Of a stretch of DNA of 64,000 bases, positions 9,271 through 17,986 are shown one piece after another (position 1 is the first letter of the stretch; the number at the start of each line of letters is the position of its first letter). This DNA comes from Streptomyces halstedii (GTDB lineage Bacteria > Actinomycetota > Actinomycetes > Streptomycetales > Streptomycetaceae). The translations under genes and the position numbers were made by a program. The DNA is taken from assembly GCA_000720535.1 (NCBI GenBank), contig JOAZ01000009.1, positions 62,001 through 126,000 on the forward strand, read 5' to 3'. The notes below the pieces were generated by a model. It was not told the origin of the DNA. It saw only the letters and a list, made by a program, of their open reading frames with translations, and did no database searches.

Positions 9271-9328
9271 CCCCGGAACATACGGGGCACTCACCGATGT
9301 GCCCCGCCCCCTGGCCCGGAAGGATCGG
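9271..9328 (+). promoter_or_regulatory. 58-bp upstream element, copy 2 (before SARP gene)
   Basis: This is the gapless counterpart of 2307-2364 (43 of 58 identical). Conserved blocks include CCCCG-AA-AT at the left, ACTC, ATGTGCC at 9297 and AAGGAT at 9320-9325, which may be the -10 box. It ends 82 bases before the SARP ATG. Shared position and sequence suggest that one activator controls both the SARP gene and LanM. Confidence 0.5.
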
Positions 9329-9410
9329 CGGGTGTACGGCGGCCCGTCCCCGTCCGGTCGGCCGGTGTACGGCAGCCCGCCGCCCGTCCCCCCGCCCTGG
9401 AGGCCCGCCG

Positions 9411-11282
9411 ATGACCCGCCCTCCTGCCCGACCCGCCCCCACCGGCTCGGTGTACTTCTCCCTGCTCGGCCCCCTCACCGCCGTGCTGGACGGCAGACCC
9501 CTGCCACTCGGGCCCCGCAAGCAGCGGCTGGTGCTGGCCACCCTGCTGGCCCGCCCCAACACCCCCGTACCGGTGGATGTGCTGACCGACGTGGTGTGGC
9601 CGGAGGCGCCCCCGCGGACCGCGCGCAAGAACCTCCAGGTCTACGTCAGCGCCGCCCGGACCCTCTTCGGTGCCGTGGACGGCGGTGACCGGGACCGGGT
9701 GGTGCACGGCTGCGGCGGATACCGGTTGCGGATCGAGGAGGGCGAGCTGGACACCCTCCGCTTCCGGGCGCTGGCACGGGCCGGACGGGCCGCCGGTGAG
9801 CGGGGCGACCTGCGCACCGCGGCCCGGCTGCTGCGGGAGGCGCTGGACCTCTGGGGTGAACGCCCGCCCCTGCACGACCTGCGGGACTCGGCCGTGGTGG
9901 CGGACGAGGCGGAGCGGCTGGAGGCCCGGTGCCTGACGGTCTACGAGGACTGGGCGGAGGCCGAGATCGAGACGGGCCGGGCCGCCGCCGCGGTGGACGG
10001 CCTGCGGGACCTGGTGGAGCGTCACCCGCTCCGCGAGCGGCTGCGGGCGGCCTGGATGAACTCCCTGCACCAGTCCGGCCGGCAGGCGGAGGCGCTGGAG
10101 GTGTACGACGACTACCGGCAGTTACTCGCACGGGAGTTGGGGCTTGAGCCCAGCCCGGCGCTGGCCGCACTCTACGGCCGCCTCCTCGGCCGGGGTGCCG
10201 CACCGCGCCCGGCCGGGCCCCGCCCGGCCGCACGGGACGTGTCGCTGCCCGCGGACCTCCGGGTCTTCACCGGACGCGACGACGAACTGGCCCGGCTGCT
10301 CCCGGTGGCGGGCGCCCCGGACGGCGGTGTGGTGGTCGTGACCGGCCCGGCCGGGGTGGGCAAGTCGGCGCTGGCGGTGCGGGCGGCGCACCTGCTCGCG
10401 GAGGACTTCCCCGACGGGCGGGTGCACGTCCGGGCCCGGCACCAGGACGGCACGGCACGCGTCCGGACCGACATGCTGGAGGAGTTGCTACGGCTGTGCG
10501 GCGCGGGGACCTCGGGCAGGCCCGACGCGGCGGAGGCGGAGGGCGCCTGGCAGGACTGGCTGTCCCGGCACCGGGCCCTGGTCGTGCTGGACGACGTGGC
10601 GGACGAGGCGTCGGTGCGCGGGCTGCTGCCCCGGTCGGGCCGCTCCTCGGTGCTGCTGACGGCGCGCGGGCTCCTGGCCGGGCTGGCGCCCGTGCACCGG
10701 ATCGCCCTGTCCGCGCCGGAGGAGGACGAGGCGCTGGACCTGCTCGGGAGGCTGATCGGCGCGGACCGGCTGCGGACCGACCGGGCCGCGGCGCTGCGCA
10801 TCGTACGGGCCTGCGGGGCGCTGCCGGTGGCGGTGGCGGTGAGCGGGATGCGGCTGGCGGTGCTGCGGCACCTGCCGTTGGCGGAGTACGCGGCCCGGGT
10901 CGAGGACCCGTCGGCGGCCCTGGACGAACTCGTCGCCGGGGACGTGTCCGTACGGTCGCGGATCGCGGCGGGCTGGCGGGACCTCGGTCCGGGCGACCGG
11001 GGGGCGCTGGCACGCCTCGCCGACCTGGCCCCGGACGGCGGTTTCACCCTGGAGCGGGCGATGGAGGCCCTGGGGTGCGGGGAGCGGGGGGCGATCCGTA
11101 CGGTCGAGTCACTCATCGGCACCGGTGCGGTGACCTCACCGGCCGGGGAGGTCACCGCTCACGCGGCGTTGTACGAGGTGCCGCGCCTGTTCTGTCTGTA
11201 CGCCCGCGAGCGGTCCGGGGGCGGTGCGGGCGGGCCCGGAGCAGGTGTGCCGGAGCCCGCCCTGCCGTTCAGCCGAGGGTGA
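9411..11282 (+). CDS. SARP/AfsR-type regulator with BTAD and NB-ARC domains, one TTA codon
   Basis: 623 aa from ATG 9411, which has CTGGAGG upstream; the longer in-frame extension to 9216 is low-complexity and unlikely. Domains in order are an OmpR-type winged helix (GPRKQRLVLATLL, about residues 38-50), a bacterial transcriptional activation domain (about 100-250) and an NTPase with Walker A GPAGVGKS (about residues 312-319). The C-terminus is NB-ARC-like and lacks the TPR array of full AfsR. Leu238 is encoded by TTA (10122-10124), so expression should require bldA. The gene ends 14 bases inside the convergent LanKC gene. It is probably the direct activator of one or more of the RiPP modules. 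Confidence 0.92.
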   Translation: MTRPPARPAPTGSVYFSLLGPLTAVLDGRPLPLGPRKQRLVLATLLARPNTPVPVDVLTDVVWPEAPPRTARKNLQVYVSAARTLFGAVDGGDRDRVVHGCGGYRLRIEEGELDTLRFRALARAGRAAGERGDLRTAARLLREALDLWGERPPLHDLRDSAVVADEAERLEARCLTVYEDWAEAEIETGRAAAAVDGLRDLVERHPLRERLRAAWMNSLHQSGRQAEALEVYDDYRQLLARELGLEPSPALAALYGRLLGRGAAPRPAGPRPAARDVSLPADLRVFTGRDDELARLLPVAGAPDGGVVVVTGPAGVGKSALAVRAAHLLAEDFPDGRVHVRARHQDGTARVRTDMLEELLRLCGAGTSGRPDAAEAEGAWQDWLSRHRALVVLDDVADEASVRGLLPRSGRSSVLLTARGLLAGLAPVHRIALSAPEEDEALDLLGRLIGADRLRTDRAAALRIVRACGALPVAVAVSGMRLAVLRHLPLAEYAARVEDPSAALDELVAGDVSVRSRIAAGWRDLGPGDRGALARLADLAPDGGFTLERAMEALGCGERGAIRTVESLIGTGAVTSPAGEVTAHAALYEVPRLFCLYARERSGGGAGGPGAGVPEPALPFSRG

Positions 11283-13941
11283 GCAGTTCGAGCAGCCCGG
11301 CGGGGGCGGGGCCCGTACCCTTCCCGCCCTCGTCCCCGGCCCGGTCCTCGCCCCGGGACAGGAAGTGCAGGCCGAGCAGGACGCCGGCCGCCCCCGTGGC
11401 GAGGTCGGCGGAGAAGCGGCGCAGGGTCGCGCCCGGCACCAGCAGCCGGTCCTCGTCGGCGACGAGGTGCCAGGTGAGGTTGCGTACGGAGGCCAGGACG
11501 TCGTCGTCCTTCCCGGCGCCCGTCGCCGTACCGCGAACGGCCCCGGCGCCCGTCGCCGTACCGGAGGGGACCCCGGCGCCCGTCGCCGTACCGAGCTGGC
11601 CCGCCGCGGCGACGAGTCCCGTCCGCCCGGTGAACAGGCCCGGTTCGCGGACGAATTCCGTGACGCAGCCCGTACGCACCCCCGAGAGCAGGGCGCTCGG
11701 CGCGGGCTGCCCGAACCGGGCGGCGTACGCCTGGGCCACCAGGGCGACGCCCGCGCTGCCCTGGTCCAGGTAGAGCAGATGGCGCCGGCCGTCCTTGACC
11801 TGGACGGAGCCGCCGGGCATGGCGACGAGGTGCCCGGTCTCCCGGTCCAGCGCCTCGCGTGCCGCCTCCCGCAGCCACTCCTCGCCGGTCAGCGCGTACA
11901 GCTCCATGTGGAGCAGGGCGGCCCCGCTCAGCCCGCGCAGCAGTCCCGCCGACTCCGGGAGGCGCGTCCCCGGTACCGCCTCTCCCCGTACCAGCTGGTC
12001 CAGGTCCCACGCGGTGCGCAGGGCGGTGTCGAGCAGCGCCTGGTCGGGGGACGGGCCCGTGGCGCGGGCCATGCGCAGGGCCGCGAGCGCGATCCCGGCG
12101 CGCCCGGTGAGCAGGTCCGCCGAACCGGCCGCCGGTGCGGGCGACATGGCCCGGTCCCACAGCTCCCGCCCCTGCTCGCCGCGGCCGAGGAGGGTGAGGA
12201 CGAGGGCCGTGCCCGGCAGCCCGTCGTAGAGTCCGCCCGCCGCGGCGGGGTCCCGGCGGAGCGCGGCCGAGGCGAGCCAGTCGGTCCACTCCCCGGGGAC
12301 GGGGGCGCCCACCCGGTGCAGCGCGTACAGGACGCCCGCCGCGCCGTGCGCGATGCCGGTGCCCCCGGTGGCGAAGAGGCCCGGGTCGCCGGGGAAGAGC
12401 CGGTCCGCCCGCTCCGGGGTCGCCCCGGAGCGGATACCGGCCAGCAGGCGGGTGCGGATCTCCGCCCAGTCCGGGACGGGTCCGTCGAACAGGGCGGCCA
12501 CCTCCGCCTCGCGTTCCCGTGAGGCCGTCGCGTCCCGGAGCAGCCGGGGCCGGGCCGGTCCGGCGTCGGACGGGAGGCCGTAGCGGCGCCGGGCCCAGCT
12601 CTCCAGGGTGAGGGCCTTCGCCCTCTCGTGTCCGGCCATCTCCGTGATCGGCATCAGCATGGTGAGCCAGGTCGCCCAGAGCGCGTAGGCGTCCGCCTCC
12701 GCCCCGGGCGTGCCGGGGGGCGCCTGGAGCCCGAGGGCCCCGGCCAGCGGGGTGCGCTCGTCGTCCAGCGCGGTGGCGTACTCGAAGTCGATGAGGGCGA
12801 CGCGGCCGTCGGGCCGGAGGATGATGTTGGAGGGGTGCAGGTCGCCGAAGCGGAGACCGCGCGCGTGGATCGCCTCCAGCGCCCGGGTCAGTTCACCCAG
12901 CACCGAGTCCACCCACTGGGTGTACGGGGCGAGTCGGTCCGCCGTGTCCGCCCCGCGCACGAGGGCGAACCGGGCGACGATCTCCTCCAGCAGGGTGCTG
13001 CCCTCGATGTGCTCCTCGATGAGGAAGTGGTGCTCCCAGACGGTCCGTACCCCGTACACCTCGGGTACGCAGTCCAGTCCGGCCAGTGCCGTCAGCGCCC
13101 GGTGCTCGCGGTGCAGCCGGGTCACGGCGTCGTCGCCCGCGCCGTCGAGGCCGCAGTGCGGACGCGCCTCCCGGAGCACCACCTGACGGCCGGTCTCCCG
13201 GTGCCTGGCCCGGTAGATCCCGCCCGCGTTGGAGAACTGGAGCGCCTCGGTGACCGTGTAGGGGAAGCCGTCGTCGCGGGCGGCGGCCCGCGCGGCGAGG
13301 TGCGGCCGCAGGGCCGCGGGGACGTCGAGCCACTCGGGCATCCGGAAGACCACACCGCGTTCGTCCGGCACCAGCGTCCCGGAGGGGTCGCGCAGGGCGA
13401 GGACCCGGCGGCCTTCGGCGTCGGTGCACCAGAGGGGGACGTAGGCGCCGTACCGGGTGTACACCGGGGCGTCACCGATGCGCAGGTCGCTGAGGACGTA
13501 GGGGCCGCTGCGCCCCGCCAGCTCCCGGGACAGCGCGTCGGCCAGGGTCAGGAACACGGCCTCGTCGGGCGGGTAGACGGCGATGAACTTGCCCGCGCCG
13601 CTGCGGTTCATGTACTTGTCCGCCATGAGCAGCAACGCCCGTTCGCTGCGCAGGAACTTGAACGGCACCCCGTGGCGGAGGCAGAGCCGGGCGGTGTCCC
13701 GCAGGGTGGCCTCGGCCTCCTCGGGCACGGTGGACACATGGATCTTCCAGCCCTGCTCGGCAGGTCGGGCGTCCTCGGGCACCAGCGAGGTCCACAGGCC
13801 CACGGCTTCGCGCCGCCAGCCGGCCGGGGGCGGTTCGCTGTCGAGCCGGTACCGGGTCTCCTGGTCCGGCAGCCGGTCCGGGACGTCGAAGTACCTGCGG
13901 TCGGCGAGGCAGTAGAGCTGGGTCTCCTGGGGGCCTGGCAC
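11269..13941 (-). CDS. lanKC: class III lanthionine synthetase LanKC
   Basis: 890 aa from GTG 13941, with AAAGGAGAG upstream; the in-frame GTG at 13968 lies before that ribosome-binding site. It has the three-part LabKC/RamC architecture. The N-terminal lyase domain (about 1-220) contains GVPFKFLRSE and GAGKFIAVYP. The central Ser/Thr-kinase-like domain (about 230-500) contains GLRFGDLHPSNI and ALIDFEYA. The C-terminal LanC-like domain (about 530-890) lacks the zinc-binding Cys-Cys-His set, as usual for class III. Near the C-terminus a linker repeats GTATGAG three times. With the downstream MFS exporter and 51-aa precursor it forms a complete minimal class III cluster. The 3' end overlaps the SARP gene tail to tail. 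Confidence 0.93.
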   Translation of the reverse strand: MPGPQETQLYCLADRRYFDVPDRLPDQETRYRLDSEPPPAGWRREAVGLWTSLVPEDARPAEQGWKIHVSTVPEEAEATLRDTARLCLRHGVPFKFLRSERALLLMADKYMNRSGAGKFIAVYPPDEAVFLTLADALSRELAGRSGPYVLSDLRIGDAPVYTRYGAYVPLWCTDAEGRRVLALRDPSGTLVPDERGVVFRMPEWLDVPAALRPHLAARAAARDDGFPYTVTEALQFSNAGGIYRARHRETGRQVVLREARPHCGLDGAGDDAVTRLHREHRALTALAGLDCVPEVYGVRTVWEHHFLIEEHIEGSTLLEEIVARFALVRGADTADRLAPYTQWVDSVLGELTRALEAIHARGLRFGDLHPSNIILRPDGRVALIDFEYATALDDERTPLAGALGLQAPPGTPGAEADAYALWATWLTMLMPITEMAGHERAKALTLESWARRRYGLPSDAGPARPRLLRDATASREREAEVAALFDGPVPDWAEIRTRLLAGIRSGATPERADRLFPGDPGLFATGGTGIAHGAAGVLYALHRVGAPVPGEWTDWLASAALRRDPAAAGGLYDGLPGTALVLTLLGRGEQGRELWDRAMSPAPAAGSADLLTGRAGIALAALRMARATGPSPDQALLDTALRTAWDLDQLVRGEAVPGTRLPESAGLLRGLSGAALLHMELYALTGEEWLREAAREALDRETGHLVAMPGGSVQVKDGRRHLLYLDQGSAGVALVAQAYAARFGQPAPSALLSGVRTGCVTEFVREPGLFTGRTGLVAAAGQLGTATGAGVPSGTATGAGAVRGTATGAGKDDDVLASVRNLTWHLVADEDRLLVPGATLRRFSADLATGAAGVLLGLHFLSRGEDRAGDEGGKGTGPAPAGLLELLTLG
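11512..11593. repeat. 30-bp in-frame tandem repeat inside LanKC
   Basis: Three copies of a GC-rich unit (CCCGGCGCCCGTCGCCGTAC core) recur at 11512, 11542 and 11572. The 30-bp period adds ten codons per copy (GTATGAG plus a variable triplet) within the LanKC C-terminal domain, so copy number can change without breaking the frame. Confidence 0.8.
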
Positions 13942-14031
13942 GCTCGGCTCTCCTTTCGCGAAGCCCACCGGGGGCGCGGGGCCCGCCGAGGGCGCGGGCG
14001 GTGGGTGCGGGGCGGGTGTTCCGCGCGCGGA

Positions 14032-15393
14032 TCAGTCCCCGGGCACGGCACGGTGCGCGCCGGCCGGTGCGTGACCGGGGTCGGGCGCCGGTACGTGACC
14101 GGGGGCGGGCGCCGGTGCGGTACGGGGGCCGGACTCCGGTCCGGGACCGGGGTCCGGGGACGGCGGGTCCGCGGGTTCCGGCGTCCGGTGCGGGGTGATC
14201 CGCTGCCGTGTCGAGGGCGCCAGGGTGACCACGAGGGCGGACACGGCCAGCACACAACCGGTCAGGGTGAACGCCCAGCGGGCGCCGAAGGCGGTCAGCA
14301 GCGCGCCACCGGCCAGCGGTCCGAACGGCTGGACGATGGAGGACAGGAAGCTCGCCGCGCTCTGCACCCGCCCCACCCGCTCCTCGGGGGTCACGATCAG
14401 CAGGGTCGAGAGGAACCCGATGCTGGCGATCGTCGCCAGGCACATGCAGAGCGCGCAGAGGGCCCCGGCCACCAGCGGATCGGTGAACCACGCCATCCCC
14501 CCGGCGGCCGTCACACAGGTCCAGCAGGTGGCGAGGATCAGGAGCCGGGAGTGCCGGTCGGGGTTGATCCGCGGCGCGATCAGCGCCCCGGCCAGTGCCC
14601 CGGCCGAGACGCAGGTGATGACGAAGCCGCCGCCCACACCGGAACGGCCTCCCTCGGAGAACACGGACAGCGCGGTGAAGGTGAGCGCCCCGAACGCGAA
14701 GTTCATGCCCAGGCCGAAGACGAGGAGCACCGTCCGCAGATAGGGGATGCCCCAGAGGAAGGACAGGCCCGCCGTCAGCTCGCGTCTGCTGAACACCGGA
14801 CCCGCCGTGGTCCTGGCCCGGGAGCGGGTGCGTACGAGGGCCACGCAGACCGTGGACAGCAGCAGGCCGACCGCCTCGGACGCGAAGGGCAGGGCCGGGT
14901 GGACACCGAACAGCGCGCCCCCGACGAGCGGTCCGACCAGCCGGACCGTCTGGGTGCGCGCCTGGAGCCGCGCGGTGGCGGTGCCCATCTGCTCGGGCGG
15001 GACGACCGCGCGCATCAGGCCGAAGACGGCCGGGGCGTAGATGCTGCTGAGCACCGCGCCGGAGGCGGCGACCAGCAGGACGAGTGCCATGGGGGCCCGC
15101 CCGAACCAGACGGCCGTGGCGAGGGCGGTGACGACGGTCAGGGAGCCGATGTCGCACAGCCGCATCAGCCGCCGGCGTTCGACGCGGTCGGCCATGACAC
15201 CGCCGGGCAGCATCGTGATCAGCACGGCTCCCACGGCGACCGTCCCGACGGAGCCGGCCTGCACCGCGGAGCCGGTCTCCCTGAGCACGAGCAGGGGCAG
15301 GGCGAGGGCGCTCATCTGCGCCCCCAGGACGGCGAAGAGGCCGCTCATCCAGAGCAGCCGGAAATCCCGGTTGTCGCGCAGCGGCGTGGTCAT
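14032..15393 (-). CDS. MFS exporter of the class III lanthipeptide cluster
   Basis: 453 aa from ATG 15393, with GGGAG upstream. The start MTTPLRDNRDFRLLWMSG matches the usual N-terminus of MFS_3-type (macrolide/EntS-like) exporters. About 12 hydrophobic segments are visible, with the loop signature GGVMADRVERRRLM between TM2 and TM3. The last 45 residues are a Pro/Ala/Gly-rich tail with short repeats, probably disordered. It lies between LanKC and the precursor on the same strand, so export of the modified peptide is likely. No ABC exporter of the LanT type is nearby. The terminator at 15607-15646 between precursor and exporter suggests reduced read-through. Confidence 0.85.
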   Translation of the reverse strand: MTTPLRDNRDFRLLWMSGLFAVLGAQMSALALPLLVLRETGSAVQAGSVGTVAVGAVLITMLPGGVMADRVERRRLMRLCDIGSLTVVTALATAVWFGRAPMALVLLVAASGAVLSSIYAPAVFGLMRAVVPPEQMGTATARLQARTQTVRLVGPLVGGALFGVHPALPFASEAVGLLLSTVCVALVRTRSRARTTAGPVFSRRELTAGLSFLWGIPYLRTVLLVFGLGMNFAFGALTFTALSVFSEGGRSGVGGGFVITCVSAGALAGALIAPRINPDRHSRLLILATCWTCVTAAGGMAWFTDPLVAGALCALCMCLATIASIGFLSTLLIVTPEERVGRVQSAASFLSSIVQPFGPLAGGALLTAFGARWAFTLTGCVLAVSALVVTLAPSTRQRITPHRTPEPADPPSPDPGPGPESGPRTAPAPAPGHVPAPDPGHAPAGAHRAVPGD

Positions 15394-15606
15394 CGGAGGC
15401 TCCCGGTGGTCGTCGGGGTGGTGACGAGAGGTGCGGGCGGCCGCGTGGGGCGGGGTCGCGCGGACGCGGTGTGCCGCGCCCGGATCCGTGACCCGCCGTA
15501 CGGCGCCCGCCGCCCGCGACGCGCGGGCCGGGGCCCGGCACGGGCCGCAAGCGGCGGCGGGGCGGTCTCCGTCATGACGGAGCCGCCCCACTCACCGGCC
15601 GGCCGG

Positions 15607-15646
15607 GCGCCACGGCGGAGGCGTCTGCCTCGGTCCGCCGTGGCGC
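15607..15646 (-). terminator. strong hairpin between precursor gene and exporter
   Basis: A perfect 13-bp stem, GCGCCACGGCGGA pairing with TCCGCCGTGGCGC, has a 14-base loop and lies 19 bases after the precursor stop on the minus strand. No U-tract follows, as usual in Streptomyces. It would stabilise the small mRNA and limit read-through into the MFS and LanKC genes. Confidence 0.75.
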
Positions 15647-15664
15647 GCGACCCGGTTCATCCGG

Positions 15665-15820
15665 TCACTTGGCGTTCTCGACCACGCTGACCAGGCTGAC
15701 GCAGTTGCCCGGGGCGATGACCTCGTGCACGGAGGTCTCCTGGAGGTCCAGCACGGAGTGCGCCTCGACCTCGGGGGTCTCGTTGGTGTCGTCGGCCGCG
15801 GGCTTGGTGTTCTCGGACAT
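15665..15820 (-). CDS. lanA: class III lanthipeptide precursor with VLDLQ leader motif
   Basis: 51 aa, ATG 15820, with GGAG 9 bases upstream. The leader is acidic and Thr-rich and contains VLDLQ at residues 23-27, the conserved recognition motif of class III leaders. The C-terminal core carries one Cys (residue 40) preceded by TS (29-30) and followed by two Ser (42, 45), with the tail SVVENAK. One Cys allows only one (methyl)lanthionine or a labionin-like closure. The spacing from S30 to C40 is wider than the usual S-x2-S-x(2-5)-C pattern, and the residues after the Cys form a hydrophobic tail. The gene lies upstream of MFS and LanKC on the same strand and is followed by a strong hairpin. Confidence 0.85.
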   Translation of the reverse strand: MSENTKPAADDTNETPEVEAHSVLDLQETSVHEVIAPGNCVSLVSVVENAK

Positions 15821-16145
15821 GGTGGTCTCCGTCCACTCGTCACTGCGCTGGTCCCGGTACCGCCGGCGTGAACCGGGATCCGGTGCGGCGGGCCGGTTGC
15901 CTGCCGTTGCCGAGAAAACTAGGAGGGCCGGCCTGGCAGACGCTTCGGCGGCGGTATGGACCCGGTATCGGGCCAGCTCGACGGGGCTGCACGGCGGTCC
16001 GCGGCCCGCGTGACGGCTCGGTGCCGCCCCCTGTGGCCTGCGCCCATACCGTCCCTGAAGCGGCGGTGGACCGCCACCGAACCGGGGCGCCCCAGGCTGG
16101 CTACGCGCCCGACGCGCCCCGGCCCTCTGAAGGAGGCGGCCCCGC
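15821..16145. promoter_or_regulatory. divergent promoter region between lanA and radical SAM gene, with 11-bp-period direct repeat
   Basis: This 325-base gap holds no gene. It contains CGGTAT twice at 15952-15957 and 15963-15968, an exact 11-bp period. SARP activators are known to bind short direct repeats with this periodicity near -35. An A/T patch (GAGAAAACTAGG, 15912-15923) is the likeliest promoter core for the minus-strand lanA. GAAGGAGGC at 16129-16137 is the radical SAM ribosome-binding site. Confidence 0.4.
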
Positions 16146-17255
16146 ATGGAACTCGGCGAACTCGTCGGACGGCGGCCCTTCCCGGCCGCCGGTCTGCTGC
16201 TCGGACTGACCCGGCGCTGCCCCCTGAGCTGCGCCCACTGCTCCACCGGATCGGACCTGAGCGTGCGGGAGCGGCCCGAGGCCGGTCAACTGGCCCGTTT
16301 TGTGGGCTCGTTCACCCCGGACGACCGGCCCGACGTGGTGATGCTGACCGGCGGCGAACCGCTGCTGCTGCCCGCGCTCGTCGAGGAGCTGAGCCACTCG
16401 GCCCGCCGCGCCGGATCGCGTACGGCGCTGCTGAGCGGCATGTTCTTCGCCCGCTCGCCACGGATCCCGGCGCCGGTCCTGCGGGCGATCACCGCCGTCG
16501 ACCACTTCTCGGCCAGCCTGGACGTCCACCACGAGCGGGAGGTCGGCCGGGCCGACGTCTTCCGCGCCCTGCACCGGATACGGGAGGCGGGGGTGGCGGT
16601 GAGCTTCCACCTCACCGGGACCGGGCCGTCCGACCCGTACCTCGCGGACCTCACCCGGGCCGTCGAGGCGGAGTTCGGCGGCGAGGTGCCGTCGCTGGTC
16701 AACGAGGTGCGGCCGTTCGGGCGGGCCGCGTCCTGGGCCCGCCCCGCCCGTACCGGGCCCGCGCCGGACGCGGTGTCCCCGTGTTCCATGGCCGCCTGGC
16801 CCGTGGTCGCCTTCGACGGCACGGTGCTGGCCTGCTGCAACCAGGACACCGTGGACCTGCGGCCCGTCCCCGACCACCTGTACCTCGGGCACATCGCCGC
16901 CGACGACTGGGCGGCGGTACGCCGGCGCGCCCTGGAGTCGCCGGTGCTGCGCATGATCCGCACGGTCGGCCCCGTCCACCTCGCCGCCCGTTCCGGCGCC
17001 CCGCCACGGGACGGCTCGTACTGCGACGGCTGCCGGGCCCTGGGCGGCGACGCGCGGGTCGCGGCCGGGGCGCGGGCGGTGGCGTCGGGCGCGACGGGGG
17101 CGCTGCTGGACCTGGCGGCCGCGCGCCGGGGAGCCGCCGGGGGTCCGCAGGGCGTGGTGCGCCGCCATGGCTGCGCCGCGTACGCCCCGCTGGTCGTCGC
17201 GGGCCCGGCACCGGCCGACGCCGTGCGAGCCCCGGTCTCCGGCGGGTCCCGGTGA
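16146..17255 (+). CDS. radical SAM protein, RiPP-type, SPASM-like C-terminus
   Basis: 369 aa. The radical SAM cluster motif CPLSCAHC gives C25, C29 and C32 (CxxxCxxC). MLTGGEPLLLP follows, the SAM-binding GGE motif. The C-terminal part carries further cysteines (PCSM, LACCNQ, YCDGC) spaced like the auxiliary-cluster SPASM/Twitch region of peptide-modifying enzymes. A strong GAAGGAGGC ribosome-binding site precedes the ATG. The stop TGA overlaps the next start (GTGA), so it is translationally coupled to the iron enzyme and then to the small peptide gene. Probable role: carbon-centred radical modification of the peptide encoded at 17983. The chemistry cannot be told from sequence. Confidence 0.88.
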   Translation: MELGELVGRRPFPAAGLLLGLTRRCPLSCAHCSTGSDLSVRERPEAGQLARFVGSFTPDDRPDVVMLTGGEPLLLPALVEELSHSARRAGSRTALLSGMFFARSPRIPAPVLRAITAVDHFSASLDVHHEREVGRADVFRALHRIREAGVAVSFHLTGTGPSDPYLADLTRAVEAEFGGEVPSLVNEVRPFGRAASWARPARTGPAPDAVSPCSMAAWPVVAFDGTVLACCNQDTVDLRPVPDHLYLGHIAADDWAAVRRRALESPVLRMIRTVGPVHLAARSGAPPRDGSYCDGCRALGGDARVAAGARAVASGATGALLDLAAARRGAAGGPQGVVRRHGCAAYAPLVVAGPAPADAVRAPVSGGSR

Positions 17256-17986
17256 GCGCCGCCCGGCCGAGCACCTCAGCGCGGCTGCGGGTCACCCTGC
17301 GGCTGCTGGACGGCGAGCTGCTGGACGCGATGGAGCACCTGTGGCGCCCGGAGGACCTGGTGCCCCGCTACCGCGACTACCTGTGCGCCATGCACGCGGT
17401 GGTGCGCGCCTCGGTCCCCCTGATGGAACGGGCCCGGGAGCACGCCGCGCGGCTGGCGTCCCACGGCGACCCGGTGGCCGGCCCGCTGGCCGCCTACCTG
17501 ACCGAGCACATCCAGGAGGAACAGGACCACGACAGCTGGCTGCTGGAGGATCTGCGGGCCGCCGGTGCCACGCCCGAGGACGCGCTGCGCCCGATGCCCG
17601 CGCCGGTCGTCGCCGCGCTCGCCGGTTCCCAGTACTACTGGATCGAGCACCACCACCCCGTGGCCCTGCTCGGCTACATCGCGGTGCTGGAGGGGTACGC
17701 GCCCGCCGCGACCCTGACCGCCCGTATCGCCAGGACCACCGGACTGCCGGACGCCGCCCTGCGGACCGTACGGGAGCACGCGGCGCTGGACACGGGCCAC
17801 CTGGACGACCTGCACGCGCTGCTGGACCGGCTGCCGCTGACCCGAGGTCAGGAGGCGGAGGTGACGGTCAGCGCCATGCACTCCCTCGACGCGCTCACCC
17901 GGCTGTTCGTCCGGCTCGGGCGCTCCGGGACGGTGCCACCGCCCCGGGGAGCCGGACACCCCTCACCGATGGGAGTCACCCCATGA
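17252..17986 (+). CDS. heme-oxygenase-like diiron/iron redox enzyme (HDO-like)
   Basis: 244 aa from GTG 17252, overlapping the radical SAM stop by four bases; it ends ATGA with the next gene. It is all-helical by appearance. Candidate metal ligands have the spacing of heme-oxygenase-like diiron oxidases: an EHIQEEQDH segment (E, ExxH), WIEHHHP (E/H), and LDTGHLDDLH (D, H). Related enzymes such as SznF and UndA carry out oxidations in natural-product pathways. Coupling to a radical SAM enzyme and a small peptide suggests a second oxidative modification of the same peptide, or a partner role. A non-catalytic iron-binding protein cannot be excluded. Confidence 0.75.
   Translation: MSAARPSTSARLRVTLRLLDGELLDAMEHLWRPEDLVPRYRDYLCAMHAVVRASVPLMERAREHAARLASHGDPVAGPLAAYLTEHIQEEQDHDSWLLEDLRAAGATPEDALRPMPAPVVAALAGSQYYWIEHHHPVALLGYIAVLEGYAPAATLTARIARTTGLPDAALRTVREHAALDTGHLDDLHALLDRLPLTRGQEAEVTVSAMHSLDALTRLFVRLGRSGTVPPPRGAGHPSPMGVTP

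Noticed and set aside
12628-15690. 1020-codon open frame on the plus strand
   Set aside because: It is antisense to LanKC and the MFS exporter; composition is His/Gly/Arg repeats with no domain.
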